NCBI RefSeq assembly: GCF_007830055.1
Contig: NZ_VLLE01000003.1
Coordinates: 434,001 to 498,000, forward strand
Direction: 5' to 3'
DNA: 64,000 bases
DNA from: Lacibacter cauensis
Lineage (GTDB): Bacteria > Bacteroidota > Bacteroidia > Chitinophagales > Chitinophagaceae
A program made the translations under genes and the position numbers. This document shows positions 10,179 through 19,232 of the stretch, piece after piece (position 1 is the stretch's first letter; every line of letters starts with the position of its first letter). Below the pieces are notes generated by a model. It was not told the DNA's origin, made no database searches, and worked only from the letters and a program-made list of their open reading frames with translations.

Positions 10179-10209
10179 TTTTTACTTGGAATGGGAATTG
10201 CTACATTTG
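10179..10209 (+). promoter_or_regulatory. Bacteroidota-type promoter of the WYL regulator
   Basis: TTTT at 10179-10182, a 19-base spacer and TACATTTG at 10202-10209 match the Bacteroidota TTTG-N19-TAnnTTTG pattern, with one change in the -33 box. The expected transcript start near 10215 lies past the first in-frame ATG (10211). This favours the ATG at 10229 as the real start. Confidence 0.6.
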
Positions 10210-10228
10210 AATGAATCTATTTTTTATT

Positions 10229-10918
10229 ATGAACCGTGTTGACCGCCTGTTGGGCATTATTACAACTTTGCAAACGAAAAAGTTTGTAACTGCCGAAAAA
10301 ATTGCTGCCAAGTATAACATCAGTGTACGTACGGTTTACAGAGATATGAAGGCCATCGCCGAACAGGGAATACCTGTAAGTTTTGAGCAACACCGTGGCT
10401 ATTTTTTAGTAGATGGGTTTTTTCTGCCACCGGTAAGTTTTACCAGTGAGGAAGCAAATGCGTTATTGTTAATGCAGACAGTTGTAGAACGCTTTGCCGA
10501 TAAATCCATTCTTACACATTATACGGCAGCACTCGACAAAGTAAAAGCGGTGATGCGGCCTTCGCAAAAAGAAAAGCTGGAGCGCCTGCATCAGCAAACA
10601 AAATTCCAAACGATGTATCCGGGCTATACCGATTTTGAACACCTCTCTGTTTTGCAAACAGCCATCTCTTCCAAAACAAAACTGCTGCTCGATTATAAAA
10701 ACAATAACAACGAAGTAAGTAAACGGGAAGTAGAGCCTATTGGTTTAATCTTTTATGCTTACAACTGGCATTTGGCTGCCTGGTGCCATGTACGAAACGA
10801 CTACCGTGATTTCAGGGTTTCACGCATACTGAAAGTAAAAGATACCGGCATTACATTTTCCAAAAGCAACCATATTGATATTAACGACTACATGAAGCAG
10901 CTGCCGGTGAATTATTAA
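10229..10918 (+). CDS. YafY-family WYL-domain transcriptional regulator
   Basis: The protein has 229 residues from the chosen ATG (MNRVDRLLGII). An N-terminal DeoR-like winged helix-turn-helix (about 1-65, 'ITAEKIAAKYNISVRTVYRDM' pattern) is followed by a WYL domain (about 130-215, 'EPIGLIFYAYNWHLAAWC', 'DFRVSRI'). WYL domains bind small ligands or nucleic acid and modulate DNA binding. An earlier ATG at 10211 would add six residues (MNLFFI), but it falls at or before the predicted transcript start. The gene is divergent from the M20 hydrolase and followed by DinB; YafY and DinB-type genes are often neighbours. The target is unknown, with autoregulation or control of the flanking genes possible. 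Confidence 0.9.
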   Translation: MNRVDRLLGIITTLQTKKFVTAEKIAAKYNISVRTVYRDMKAIAEQGIPVSFEQHRGYFLVDGFFLPPVSFTSEEANALLLMQTVVERFADKSILTHYTAALDKVKAVMRPSQKEKLERLHQQTKFQTMYPGYTDFEHLSVLQTAISSKTKLLLDYKNNNNEVSKREVEPIGLIFYAYNWHLAAWCHVRNDYRDFRVSRILKVKDTGITFSKSNHIDINDYMKQLPVNY

Positions 10919-10999
10919 TTTTTTTGCAGACGCAAAAAGTACACTGCCATAGGGTTGTCAGTGGCCGGTTGTTTCTTTGAATTCTAAAAACAATCAGCT

Positions 11000-11500
11000 A
11001 TGAATCTTACACAATTGCTCGTTAAAGAAATGGAGCAGGAAATTGCTACCACACGTAAAATGCTTGCATTAGTTCCCGACGATAAGTTCGACTGGAAGCC
11101 ACATGAAAAAAGTATGCCTATGAAAAACCTGGCCATTCATATTGCAGAAATACCCGGCTGGCCCGAACATATTCTGGAGCATGAAGTACTCGACTTTGCA
11201 GCACAGCCGTACACGCCATCTCCTGTAAGCAATAACAAAGAGTTACTGGACTTGCTTGAAAAATCGTACAGCAAAGGAAAATCTCTACTTGAAAAAACGG
11301 ATGATGATACGCTGGTAAACAAACATTGGAAAATGTGTATGGGCGACACCGTGCTGGCTGATCTGACGAAGTATGAAGCACTCCGTCATTCGTTTGCACA
11401 AACCACACACCACCGTGCACAGTTGGGTGTTTACCTGCGGTTGCTCAACATTCCTATTCCCGGTAGTTACGGCCCAAGTGCCGACGATCAAAATTTTTAA
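11000..11500 (+). CDS. DinB-family protein
   Basis: The protein has 166 residues and is predicted to be a four-helix bundle. The DinB/YfiT metal-binding histidines fit 'KNLAIHIAEIPGW' (first His, about residue 47) and 'FAQTTHHRAQLGVYLRLL' (His pair, about 137-138). Some family members are bacillithiol- or mycothiol-dependent S-transferases; many have no known function. It starts 81 bases after the WYL regulator on the same strand and may be co-transcribed. A hairpin terminator follows directly. Confidence 0.9.
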   Translation: MNLTQLLVKEMEQEIATTRKMLALVPDDKFDWKPHEKSMPMKNLAIHIAEIPGWPEHILEHEVLDFAAQPYTPSPVSNNKELLDLLEKSYSKGKSLLEKTDDDTLVNKHWKMCMGDTVLADLTKYEALRHSFAQTTHHRAQLGVYLRLLNIPIPGSYGPSADDQNF

Positions 11501-11520
11501 AGGTTGATCGATGATTTAGC

Positions 11521-11558
11521 AAGTGCTGTGCCGTAGTAAATAGGGCATAGCACTTTTT
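11521..11558 (+). terminator. Terminator after dinB-like gene
   Basis: AAGTGCTGTGCC (11521-11532) pairs with GGCATAGCACTT (11544-11555) apart from one G-T step. It is followed by a T run to 11558. It lies between convergent genes and overlaps the stop of the acyltransferase gene. Confidence 0.8.
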
Positions 11559-12117
11559 AGTGCAGCAGGTGTTGTATACCCATTTCTTTGTGCTTGCCTT
11601 CAACAGCTGCAAAAAAGCAAAGGATCTGTTTAAAGTCGTTGGTTTCATCGGCCGAAGGATAAATGAGTGGCCCCATAATTACTTCCCGTTTTGTAAAATC
11701 GAAACCAACTAACTGAATGGGTACATTGGCTTCTTTGGCAATGTAATAAAAACCTGTACGGAGTTTATCTACTTTCTTTCTTGTTCCTTCCGGGCTCATA
11801 GCAATACGGAAAACATCGTGTTGCGCAAACTTATCTGCAACCTGTTTCACCAATCCCTGCGATGAAGAACGATCGACCGGTGTACCGCCAATGGCACGAA
11901 AGAACCAGCCAAACGGCCCGTCGAATAATTCTTTTTTACCAAGAAAGTAAGCATGCTTTATCGGAATAAGATAGCGTGCAGCTAAACCCACAACAATATC
12001 CCATGCACTGGTGTGCGGTGCAACAGCCAATACCATTTTAGGAACATCGTTCGGGAAAGTACCGGTAACTTTCCAGCCCCGCAGTTTAAACCAAAGTGAA
12101 GTAATCCATCCTACCAT
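11557..12117 (-). CDS. Lysophospholipid (1-acylglycerol-3-phosphate-type) acyltransferase
   Basis: The 186-residue PlsC-like protein has the H-x4-D catalytic motif as 'HTSAWD' (about residue 35) and the phosphate/glycerol-binding motif as 'MSPEGTRKK' (about residue 108). It has little more than the acyltransferase core, shorter than full PlsC (about 240). A membrane-proximal N-terminus starts with 'MVGWITSLWFKLRGW'. Family members acylate lysophosphatidic acid or related lipids; this small form is common in Bacteroidota and the exact acceptor is unknown. It has its own promoter at 12135-12165, separate from the upstream LytTR gene. Confidence 0.85.
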   Translation of the reverse strand: MVGWITSLWFKLRGWKVTGTFPNDVPKMVLAVAPHTSAWDIVVGLAARYLIPIKHAYFLGKKELFDGPFGWFFRAIGGTPVDRSSSQGLVKQVADKFAQHDVFRIAMSPEGTRKKVDKLRTGFYYIAKEANVPIQLVGFDFTKREVIMGPLIYPSADETNDFKQILCFFAAVEGKHKEMGIQHLLH

Positions 12118-12134
12118 ACGCTGTAATTAGGTAG

Positions 12135-12165
12135 AAAAGGTAGGATGAAAATTGCAGGATGCAAA
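12135..12165 (-). promoter_or_regulatory. Promoter of the acyltransferase gene
   Basis: On the minus strand TTTG (12162-12165), exactly 19 bases, then TACCTTTT (12135-12142; consensus TAnnTTTG). The expected transcript start near 12128 gives a leader of about 10 bases before the ATG at 12117. Confidence 0.65.
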
Positions 12166-12173
12166 AACCAAAC

Positions 12174-12893
12174 TCAGCTTAAAAGTTTTAAAACATGGCT
12201 GCGGTAAATTTTGCCGATAGGAATTTCTGTTTTCCCAATCTGTATCAACTCACTTGTGTACGACTTTATTTTTTGTAAGGAAACAATAAACGAACGATGC
12301 GAACGGATGAATTGATTTTCCGGCAGCATGGCTTCTACCGAACTGATGGATTGTTTGGTAATAATTGTTTCCTGTGTGGTTACAACTTTTACATAATCTT
12401 TCATGCTTTCGATGTAGAGGATATCGGCAAGTACTACTTTAATCATTTTTCTGTCGGCTCGGAAATAAACAAAGGCATCTGTTTTTTCCTGGTCAGGAAT
12501 TGTTTTTTCAACAGCTGTTTTCAAACTGCTGTACTGGTACGCTTTGTTGACAGCTTTTAAAAAACGATCGAAGCGAATTGGTTTTAACAGGTAATCAACC
12601 ACATCCAGTTCGTAGCCATCTAATGCATATTCTGCATGGGCAGTAGTAAAAATTACTTTGGGCGGATGTGGTAATGTTTTTAAAAAATCCGTACCCGATA
12701 ATTGTGGCATGCGAATGTCGAGGAAAATAAGATCGGCTTGCTGTTGCTGTAAAAAGCTAATCGCCTGTATAGCATTACCACATTCACCTTCCAATTGCAG
12801 CATAGGTGTATCGGCAATGTATTGCTTAATAATTTCACGGGCAGGCGGCTCATCGTCTACAACCAGGCAGCGTATTTTTTGTGCATCAGGCAT
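12174..12893 (-). CDS. LytTR-family response regulator
   Basis: The protein has 239 residues. The receiver domain (about 7-125) has 'VVDDEPPARE', phospho-acceptor Asp59 in 'LIFLDIRMP' and the switch Thr in 'VIFTTAHAEYALDGY'. A LytTR DNA-binding domain follows (about 140-238, 'LADILYIESMKDYVKV', 'FIRSHRSFIV'). It overlaps the upstream LytS-type kinase gene by 8 bases, which implies translational coupling and a cognate pair. LytTR proteins bind short direct repeats upstream of target promoters; none is obvious here. Confidence 0.93.
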   Translation of the reverse strand: MPDAQKIRCLVVDDEPPAREIIKQYIADTPMLQLEGECGNAIQAISFLQQQQADLIFLDIRMPQLSGTDFLKTLPHPPKVIFTTAHAEYALDGYELDVVDYLLKPIRFDRFLKAVNKAYQYSSLKTAVEKTIPDQEKTDAFVYFRADRKMIKVVLADILYIESMKDYVKVVTTQETIITKQSISSVEAMLPENQFIRSHRSFIVSLQKIKSYTSELIQIGKTEIPIGKIYRSHVLKLLS

Positions 12894-14046
12894 GCGTAAG
12901 TGTTTTTTCTTTTACGATAACAGGTTGCGTGGCAGGTATCAGCTCCAGCTTTATTTTCAGGTTCACAATAAACACATCAGGTTCATTCATAATTTGCAAG
13001 TCGTGTTCGCCCGGGTACAGCAAACGCAAACGTTCTTTTACATTTTGCAAACCAATACCCGATTGGTGTGCAACAGGTTGTTCTGCTTTTCCGTTAAGCA
13101 GTTTCATATACAAGGTATCGTTGCTGATGTGTAGCTGAAGACTTACCCACGGATTTTCGAGCATTGTGCTTGTTCCATGTTTAAAACAGTTTTCTACAAA
13201 AGGCAGCAGCAGCAGCGGAGCAATGGTATACTGCTCAGCATTAGAAGGATAGCTGACTGTAACTTCCAGTTTATTACCATAACGCAACTGCTCTAGTTCA
13301 ATATAATCACGCAGCAGTTTTAATTCTTTACTTAAGGGTACCCGTTGCTGGTCGCCTTCGTATAAAATGTAACGCAGTATATCCGATAACTCCATCAGCA
13401 TTTTCGATGCTGCAGGCGAGCTGTTATGGGTATAAGAATAAATATTGTTGAGCGTGTTGAATAAAAAGTGGGGATGTATTTGCGCCTTCAGCACTTTCAG
13501 CTGGGCTTCCATATTTTCTTTTTGCAGAATAAGGTTGCGTTGTTCTTTTACATACCAATGCTTCATAAGTTTAATGGCTGCCGAAATGCCACCAATGGTA
13601 ATGGCTCCACGAAATCCTGCCATTAAACCAAGGAAGATAGTGAGCCCTTTTCCGTCGTCTCGCAAAGCAGAAATATAATCCCTGCTCATAAAATAAAGGC
13701 GGGTACTTTCAATAAGCGTAACAGATAAAAAAGAGGAGATCAGTGCCGAAAGAAAAAACAGGAAAAGCACCCATACAATGGTTGCAAAATATTTTTGTTT
13801 TAACAGGTAACGGGGAATAACAAAGTATATGAGCATGTACGACAGAAACATGTGCGGAATCAGGTAAATCAATGATTCCACAAACGACGATTGGAGCCGG
13901 GGCCAGTAAAGAAACCCTCTGCGAACGGCAACAAACGAGTAAAGAAACCCCTGGAATACCATCCAGAACAGCCAGTAACTTGCATGGCGGGCAAGCTGGT
14001 AACGTCTGCTGTCGGAAAATAAAAAGGGATATTTCTCAATCATCAT
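12886..14046 (-). CDS. LytS-type sensor histidine kinase
   Basis: The protein has 386 residues. Several transmembrane helices lie in the first 165 residues (segments beginning about 25, 55, 85 and 130). A His_kinase domain (PF06580 type) follows, with the phospho-acceptor His in 'QIHPHFLFNTLNNIYSY' (about residue 195), and then a compact HATPase domain ('LLLPFVENCFKHG', 'GIGLQNVKERL'). It is paired with the LytTR regulator whose start overlaps its stop. A near-identical domain plan occurs in the second pair at 57755-59555. The promoter sits beside a 31-base inverted repeat at 14063-14093. The stimulus is unknown. Confidence 0.92.
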   Translation of the reverse strand: MMIEKYPFLFSDSRRYQLARHASYWLFWMVFQGFLYSFVAVRRGFLYWPRLQSSFVESLIYLIPHMFLSYMLIYFVIPRYLLKQKYFATIVWVLFLFFLSALISSFLSVTLIESTRLYFMSRDYISALRDDGKGLTIFLGLMAGFRGAITIGGISAAIKLMKHWYVKEQRNLILQKENMEAQLKVLKAQIHPHFLFNTLNNIYSYTHNSSPAASKMLMELSDILRYILYEGDQQRVPLSKELKLLRDYIELEQLRYGNKLEVTVSYPSNAEQYTIAPLLLLPFVENCFKHGTSTMLENPWVSLQLHISNDTLYMKLLNGKAEQPVAHQSGIGLQNVKERLRLLYPGEHDLQIMNEPDVFIVNLKIKLELIPATQPVIVKEKTLTHA

Positions 14047-14062
14047 TCTTTAAAGTTACAGT

Positions 14063-14093
14063 GCTTCGTAAAGATTTGAAAGCTTTACGAAGC
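14063..14093. repeat. 31-base inverted repeat in front of the lytS-like gene
   Basis: GCTTCGTAAAG (14063-14073) and CTTTACGAAGC (14083-14093) are perfect 11-base arms around a 9-base loop. A likely minus-strand promoter (TTTC 14078-14081, N19, TAACTTTA 14051-14058) threads through it. No T run follows, so I read it as an operator-like element rather than a clear terminator of the preceding gene. Confidence 0.6.
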
Positions 14094-14160
14094 ATGTATA
14101 GACAAACGATTTAATTCTGTCGACAAACGGCCTTTGCCGATGACAGGCAGCTGCAACTCT

Positions 14161-14502
14161 TTATTTTTTTCTGAAATAGGCAGCAACCACACGGTTTTCG
14201 TTGGCAGCAAGAGTTCCCTGTTCGGATGCGGTAAGTGCTTCTTTCAACGCTTTGTTAAGTTTTCGTTGAACTTTTGTACGTTCAATATGGAGTACGAATC
14301 CGTTTACCTGCTCTGCATACACTACCTGGTGCAGGTGATTGTAAAAGACTACCCGTGCCTGTTTAGGTTGCTGAACACTGGTTTCAATAACCCAGTAACC
14401 TTCGTCTTTTGCAAGTGGTTGTAGCTGATGTTGTGCAGATGCAGTGAAGCCGGCAATAATGATAATGGCTGTAAGCGTAAGCTGTTTAAAATACTGTAGC
14501 AT
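14161..14502 (-). CDS. Small secreted protein of unknown function
   Basis: The protein has 113 residues with a signal peptide (about 1-24, ending FTASAQ), so it is probably periplasmic. The mature part has a short beta-rich stretch ('GYWVIETSVQQPKQARVVFY', then 'VVYAEQVNGFVLHIER') followed by a basic and Ala-rich helix and a C-terminal 'RVVAAYFRKK'. I do not recognise a family. It lies upstream of the LytS/LytTR pair on the same strand with a 114-base gap holding an inverted repeat. Its own promoter (TTTG 14556-14559, N18, TAGTTTTA 14530-14537) supports expression as an independent gene. Confidence 0.75.
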   Translation of the reverse strand: MLQYFKQLTLTAIIIIAGFTASAQHQLQPLAKDEGYWVIETSVQQPKQARVVFYNHLHQVVYAEQVNGFVLHIERTKVQRKLNKALKEALTASEQGTLAANENRVVAAYFRKK

Positions 14503-14802
14503 GATGATAAGATTTAATAGTTAAGAACATAAAACTAATTCCTGCAATTGCTGTACAAACCATAAAGCGATGAGCACAGTTGCTTTGATAACAGAAGGAG
14601 TTTCTTTATCGATAAACAACGAATTGCTTGTTGGTCGATACAAACAAAACGTTTATCTACTAACGAAAAGTTAGCGTGCAAGTAAAATGCTGATACAGAT
14701 TGGACAGCACACTTATATTCATCATTCGCTAAAAAACAGTTTACAGCTTACTTGCATATGAAGAAAAGGATATTATGTTTGTCTAACTAAAACTAAAACA
14801 AG
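14503..14802. other. Intergenic region with two divergent promoters
   Basis: This gene-free 300 bases holds the promoter of the small secreted gene (minus strand, 14530-14559) and that of the PEP carboxykinase gene (plus strand, 14752-14781). A small hairpin, CTAAC-GAAAA-GTTAG, lies between them near 14659. I see no ORF or RNA gene. Confidence 0.6.
14752..14781 (+). promoter_or_regulatory. Promoter of the PEP carboxykinase gene
   Basis: TTG (14752-14754, as CTTG), 19 bases, then TATGTTTG (14774-14781), a full match to the TAnnTTTG -7 box. The predicted start near 14788 gives a short A-rich leader to the ATG at 14803. Confidence 0.75.
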
Positions 14803-16629
14803 ATGATTGCCCCCGACAAAACCGAATTGAAAGAGTGGGTCCTTAAAATGCAGGATCATTTTCAGCCCGAAAACGTACACTGGTGCACCGGTTCACAGGA
14901 AGAATACGATGCATTGTGCCAGCAACTGGTAGACAAGGGTACATTTATTAAACTCAACCCCGAAAAACGCCCTAACAGTTATGCTTGCTTCAGCGATCCC
15001 AGCGATGTAGCCCGTGTAGAAGATCGTACCTATATCTGCAGCCGCAGAAAAGAAGATGCCGGCCCTACCAACAACTGGATGGAGCCGAACCAGATGAAAA
15101 CCTTACTGGAAGGTTTAACCAAAGGAAGTATGAAGGGAAGAACCATGTATGTAATTCCCTTTTGCATGGGCCCGGTTGGCTCATCCCTCTCTCGTTACGG
15201 GGTACAGCTTACCGATAGTGAATACGTTGTCATCAACATGCGTATTATGACACGCATGGGCGACCAGGTAATGCCTTTCATCGACGATTCGTTTGTAAAA
15301 TGCGTGCACACATTGGGTGCGCCTTTACACGAAGGACAGCTGGATGTAAAATGGCCTTGTAACCCGCACGAAAAATACATTACACATTTCCCTGAAGAGC
15401 GGTTGATCATTTCTTACGGCAGCGGTTATGGTGGTAATGCCTTGCTGGGTAAAAAATGTTTTGCATTGCGTATTGCCAGTGTCATGGGACGTGATGAAGG
15501 ATGGCTTGCAGAACACATGCTGATACTTGGTGTAGAATCGCCCGAAAGAGAGAAGAGTTATATCGCTGCTGCTTTCCCCAGCGCATGCGGCAAAACCAAC
15601 TTTGCCATGATGATTCCGCCGGAAGGTTTAAATGGATGGAAAGTAACAACCGTTGGCGATGATATTGCATGGATTCATAAAGGACAGGATGGCCGTTTGT
15701 ATGCGATTAATCCTGAAGCCGGTTACTTTGGTGTAGCACCGGGTACCAACCGCAAAACAAATCCCAATGCAATGGACAGCATACGGGCCAACACCATTTT
15801 TACCAACGTGGGTATTACACCTGATGGTGATGTTTGGTGGGAAGGCATGAGCAAAGAAGCACCCGAAGGTTTGATTGACTGGACAGGAAACTTGTACGAT
15901 AAAGCAAGTGGTAAACCTGCGGCTCACCCCAATGCACGCTTTACAGCGCCTGCTTACCAGAATCCTGTAATTGATGCCGATTGGGATAATCCCGAAGGTG
16001 TGCCGATTACCGCATTTGTATTTGGTGGAAGAAGAAGCTCTGCTGTACCATTAGTTTATCAATCGTTCAACTGGAACTTTGGTGTATACCTTGCTGCAAC
16101 AATGGGCAGCGAAATGACAGCTGCTGCATTTGGTGAGTTAGGCAAAGTGCGTCGTGATCCGTTTGCCATGTTGCCGTTCCTTGGTTACCACCTCGGCGAT
16201 TATTTCAACCACTGGTTACAGTTTGGTCGTGATCTGCCCAATGCACCACGCATTTTCGGTGTTAACTGGTTCCGCAAAAATGAAAAAGGCGAATTTGCAT
16301 GGCCCGGCTTTGGAGAAAACATGCGTGTACTCAAATGGATTGTACAACGCAGCAAAGGCGAAGCAAGTGCTGTTGAATGTCCGATCGGTTGGAGACCACG
16401 CTACCGTGATCTGGACTGGACAGGTATGGATGAATTATGCAAAGACGATTTCAACAATATTATGCATGTAGACCGTGAGCTGTGGAAGAAAGAATTACTG
16501 GGTCATGAAGAGTTGTTTGAAAAAGCATATGACCGTTTACCCAAAGAATTTTTCTTTATGCGTGAACTCTTGCTGAGTGCATTGTGGCGTAGCCCCGATG
16601 ATGTAAAACTAGCTCCCGAACATCATTAA
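14803..16629 (+). CDS. pckG: Phosphoenolpyruvate carboxykinase (GTP)
   Basis: The 608-residue protein matches the GTP-dependent PEPCK family in length. It interconverts oxaloacetate + GTP with PEP + CO2 + GDP in the cytosol, the committed step of gluconeogenesis. The diagnostic P-loop reads FPSACGKTN at 258-266, including the reactive Cys262. Downstream are the metal- and nucleotide-binding stretches '[13 protein letters not shown]' and '[16 protein letters not shown]'. An N-terminal region with '[12 protein letters not shown]' is also typical. It is a single-gene unit with its own promoter at 14752-14781 and a strong terminator at 16654-16686. Confidence 0.98.
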   Translation: MIAPDKTELKEWVLKMQDHFQPENVHWCTGSQEEYDALCQQLVDKGTFIKLNPEKRPNSYACFSDPSDVARVEDRTYICSRRKEDAGPTNNWMEPNQMKTLLEGLTKGSMKGRTMYVIPFCMGPVGSSLSRYGVQLTDSEYVVINMRIMTRMGDQVMPFIDDSFVKCVHTLGAPLHEGQLDVKWPCNPHEKYITHFPEERLIISYGSGYGGNALLGKKCFALRIASVMGRDEGWLAEHMLILGVESPEREKSYIAAAFPSACGKTNFAMMIPPEGLNGWKVTTVGDDIAWIHKGQDGRLYAINPEAGYFGVAPGTNRKTNPNAMDSIRANTIFTNVGITPDGDVWWEGMSKEAPEGLIDWTGNLYDKASGKPAAHPNARFTAPAYQNPVIDADWDNPEGVPITAFVFGGRRSSAVPLVYQSFNWNFGVYLAATMGSEMTAAAFGELGKVRRDPFAMLPFLGYHLGDYFNHWLQFGRDLPNAPRIFGVNWFRKNEKGEFAWPGFGENMRVLKWIVQRSKGEASAVECPIGWRPRYRDLDWTGMDELCKDDFNNIMHVDRELWKKELLGHEELFEKAYDRLPKEFFFMRELLLSALWRSPDDVKLAPEHH

Positions 16630-16653
16630 TATTTGTTTTGATTGGTGATGAAT

Positions 16654-16688
16654 AAAAAGAGCCACTGTTGCGTAGTGGCTCTTTTTTT
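16654..16688. terminator. Bidirectional terminator after pckG
   Basis: AAAAAGAGCCACT (16654-16666) pairs perfectly with AGTGGCTCTTTTT (16674-16686) and is followed by more T. It also serves the convergent TonB receptor gene, ending at 16725. Confidence 0.9.
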
Positions 16689-16724
16689 ATGCACGTTAAA
16701 AGTTGTAAATGAAATGCTGCTGTA

Positions 16725-18878
16725 TTACAGTTTTATTTTTAAACCACCGTTTACAACAAAGCCATCGAGTGGTGCATATACATCACGAAAAACAGGATTG
16801 TTGATGTTGCCGGTATAAATACTGTCGAAGCGTGTTTGTCTTGCATCAAGAAAATTTTCGAAGTTGATGTACAGTGAAAACTTTTCCCACAAACGTTCAA
16901 CCATAAATCCGCAGATCCAGTACGCTTTACCGGTTTGGCCATCGGTAAGTAATTGTTTATCGAAATAATAAGCCTCAAGTCCTGCTTTCCATTTTTCTTC
17001 TGCTTCATACATTAATACAGCATTGATGCGGTTGCGTGCTGTTAACGGGTTAACACGCTTGTTGATTCCTTCATGAATTTTCGTATCGGTAAATGTATAA
17101 CCAAGGAAGAGTTTAAAATCTTCGTAACCGATTTTGATATTGGTTTCAATACCTCTTGTATCAATATGGCCACTGCTGTTTACGAACTTTCTGCCGTTGG
17201 GTGTGCTTTGTAACAGCAACGGTTGATTAATACGGGTATAAAAGAACAACTGGTTGATGCTGAAACTTACTGCATCAAATAACTTGGTTTTATAGTTTAC
17301 ATCGGCATTAAAGCCATAACTTCTTTCAAGTTTATTGGAGGCATCAATACCCAGAACCTGGCTGTATTGTAAACGTTCACTTTCTTCTGTAAAAATGGTA
17401 GGCGGTTTGTAACCCATACCACCACCAATACGGGAGCTGAAGGAAGCGGAAGGTTTAAACAAAACAGCTACACGTGGTAAAAAAGCAAAACCATAATTGT
17501 TGACGTAGTCGCCACGTACACCACTTTCAAAATGTAACCATTCGTTTACTTTAAATGTATTTTGCACAAACGCACCAACAGTATTTTGTTTAAAACTGCG
17601 TACTGCAGTATTGCTGTGCGGCACTTCATTAAAATGTTCGTTCCACATATTAACACCCGCCACCCATTCTGCAGTTTCCCCATGATGTGAATAATTGGCT
17701 TCTGTAAAACTGTTCAGTTGCTTTCCTTCAAATACATAACCGGGTGTACTTAGTTTACGGTTGAAATAACTTACACTTTGTTTTAATGTAAAACGACTCG
17801 CTTCTCCAAAATCATGATCGAGTGAAAACTGTGCAGCATACCGTTGCGATTTGTTACGTTCGTAATAACCGGCTGTTGTATTTTCTTTGATGTATTCCAT
17901 ATTGCCACCAAGCCTGTTTTCAACAACAGTATTTATACCCAATATCAATTTTGTTTTTGCTGAAGGATAATAAAACAAACGGGGATTAACAGTGTAACGC
18001 TGAAATGCAGGAATAGCAGATAAATTAATTTTTGCAGGATCGTAGGCTGCATTGCTGTTTCGTGATGTAAAAACGGTGAGGCCAAACTTATTGATACGTT
18101 TGCCATAAAAGAGGTTTGCATCAATTCCGCCTGCAGTTGTACCGTTGAGGTGAATTTTAAAATCCCGTTCTGCTGTGGGTGTTTTTGAAATAAGATTCAC
18201 CAAACCTGCTATGGCACCACCGCCATATAATGTGGAAGCAGAACCTTTAATCACTTCTACCTGTTTTAGATCGAGCGGTGCAATTTGTAATAACCCCAAT
18301 CCACCTGCTGCGCCATTGTACAATGGAAAACCATCTTTGAGTATTTGCGTATAACGACCATCCAAACCTTGTATGCGGATAGACGCATTGGCCGATGTGG
18401 CCGATGTTTGCTGTGTTTGAATGCCGGTGCTTTCATTCAGCAACATGCGGATATCGCCCGGTTTCATATTTGCTTTTTCATCCAGCTCTTCACCTGCAAT
18501 AAACTCTACACGGGTCGGAATATTCTGAAAAGTCCGTGTGCTGCGGGTAGAGGTAATGATAATCTCTTCTTCCTCTTCTTCTTCCCGTTCAAGCAGCACC
18601 ACAACTGCTTCATTGTTTGCAAGTGGTACCGTAATGGTAATGGATTGTGTGGAATAACCAACATGTGATATGGTTGCTTTGTAAACGCCCTGTTGAAGAT
18701 TGGTGAAGCTGACCTTACCGCTGCTGTCGGTTACGGTACTACGTTGTGCAAGCTGCACAGTAGCGGCTGATAATACTTCATTGGTATGTTTATCTTTTAC
18801 TGTAAACGATAAGGTATGTTGCGCTGTAACACTGCTACAAATACATGTAAGCAGGAACAGCAAAAGAATTTTTTGCAT
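16725..18878 (-). CDS. TonB-dependent outer-membrane receptor with carboxypeptidase-regulatory-like N-terminus
   Basis: The protein has 717 residues: a signal peptide (1-19, ending SVTAQ), a CarboxypepD_reg-like domain (about 20-105), a run of seven Glu just before the TonB-box-like 'IIITSTRSTR', a plug domain (about 115-230, 'IRIQGLDGRYTQILKDGFPL', 'GGGAIAGLVNLISK') and a beta barrel to the C-terminal 'VNGGLKIKL'. It takes up a large ligand using TonB energy; the substrate is unknown. The small Cys-rich exported gene at 18921-19232 is directly upstream (42-base gap). That arrangement is seen with copper or other metal-related receptors, so a metal-chelate substrate is possible but only inferred. 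Confidence 0.92.
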   Translation of the reverse strand: MQKILLLFLLTCICSSVTAQHTLSFTVKDKHTNEVLSAATVQLAQRSTVTDSSGKVSFTNLQQGVYKATISHVGYSTQSITITVPLANNEAVVVLLEREEEEEEEIIITSTRSTRTFQNIPTRVEFIAGEELDEKANMKPGDIRMLLNESTGIQTQQTSATSANASIRIQGLDGRYTQILKDGFPLYNGAAGGLGLLQIAPLDLKQVEVIKGSASTLYGGGAIAGLVNLISKTPTAERDFKIHLNGTTAGGIDANLFYGKRINKFGLTVFTSRNSNAAYDPAKINLSAIPAFQRYTVNPRLFYYPSAKTKLILGINTVVENRLGGNMEYIKENTTAGYYERNKSQRYAAQFSLDHDFGEASRFTLKQSVSYFNRKLSTPGYVFEGKQLNSFTEANYSHHGETAEWVAGVNMWNEHFNEVPHSNTAVRSFKQNTVGAFVQNTFKVNEWLHFESGVRGDYVNNYGFAFLPRVAVLFKPSASFSSRIGGGMGYKPPTIFTEESERLQYSQVLGIDASNKLERSYGFNADVNYKTKLFDAVSFSINQLFFYTRINQPLLLQSTPNGRKFVNSSGHIDTRGIETNIKIGYEDFKLFLGYTFTDTKIHEGINKRVNPLTARNRINAVLMYEAEEKWKAGLEAYYFDKQLLTDGQTGKAYWICGFMVERLWEKFSLYINFENFLDARQTRFDSIYTGNINNPVFRDVYAPLDGFVVNGGLKIKL

Positions 18879-18920
18879 AAATAAAATTAAATGGTTGAGT
18901 TAAGAAATAGTACGAAGCGC

Positions 18921-19232
18921 TTAACTCAGTTGCGGCGGTTGCCAGATGGGGCGGTAAACATCGGATAGGGCTAATGTTTGTACAACAGGATGATAAACTG
19001 CAAGCTGCACCGGTGTTTTTATATGTATGCAATTGCAGTTACGCATCAGTTGAATACCACAGCAGGAACAGGCGCAAAATGGTGGACAATCATCTTTGCA
19101 ATCATCATCTGTTGCTGTTTGGGTAAGTGCAACAGTAGCTGTATCCTTATCAGCAGTAAACACATCTTCCGGACAAGGAAACATGCTCAACAGCAGAATG
19201 TAAACAATAAGCAGCTGTGTAAACAATTTCAC
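18921..19232 (-). CDS. Small Cys-rich exported protein (DUF6660-like)
   Basis: The protein has 103 residues. A hydrophobic N-terminal segment ends in 'LLLSMFPCPEDV', and the mature part has a dense Cys cluster 'DDCKDDCPPFCACSCC' (about 43-58) and 'NCNCIHI' (about 65-71). It resembles the DUF6660 family, short Cys-rich proteins encoded beside TonB receptors in Bacteroidota; that assignment is from memory of the pattern. The start is GTG at 19232. A minus-strand TAGTTTTG box at 19237-19244 ends only 4 bases upstream, so the message may be nearly leaderless. The IS remnant lies just upstream. A metal-binding role is inferred from the cysteines only. Confidence 0.7.
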   Translation of the reverse strand: MKLFTQLLIVYILLLSMFPCPEDVFTADKDTATVALTQTATDDDCKDDCPPFCACSCCGIQLMRNCNCIHIKTPVQLAVYHPVVQTLALSDVYRPIWQPPQLS

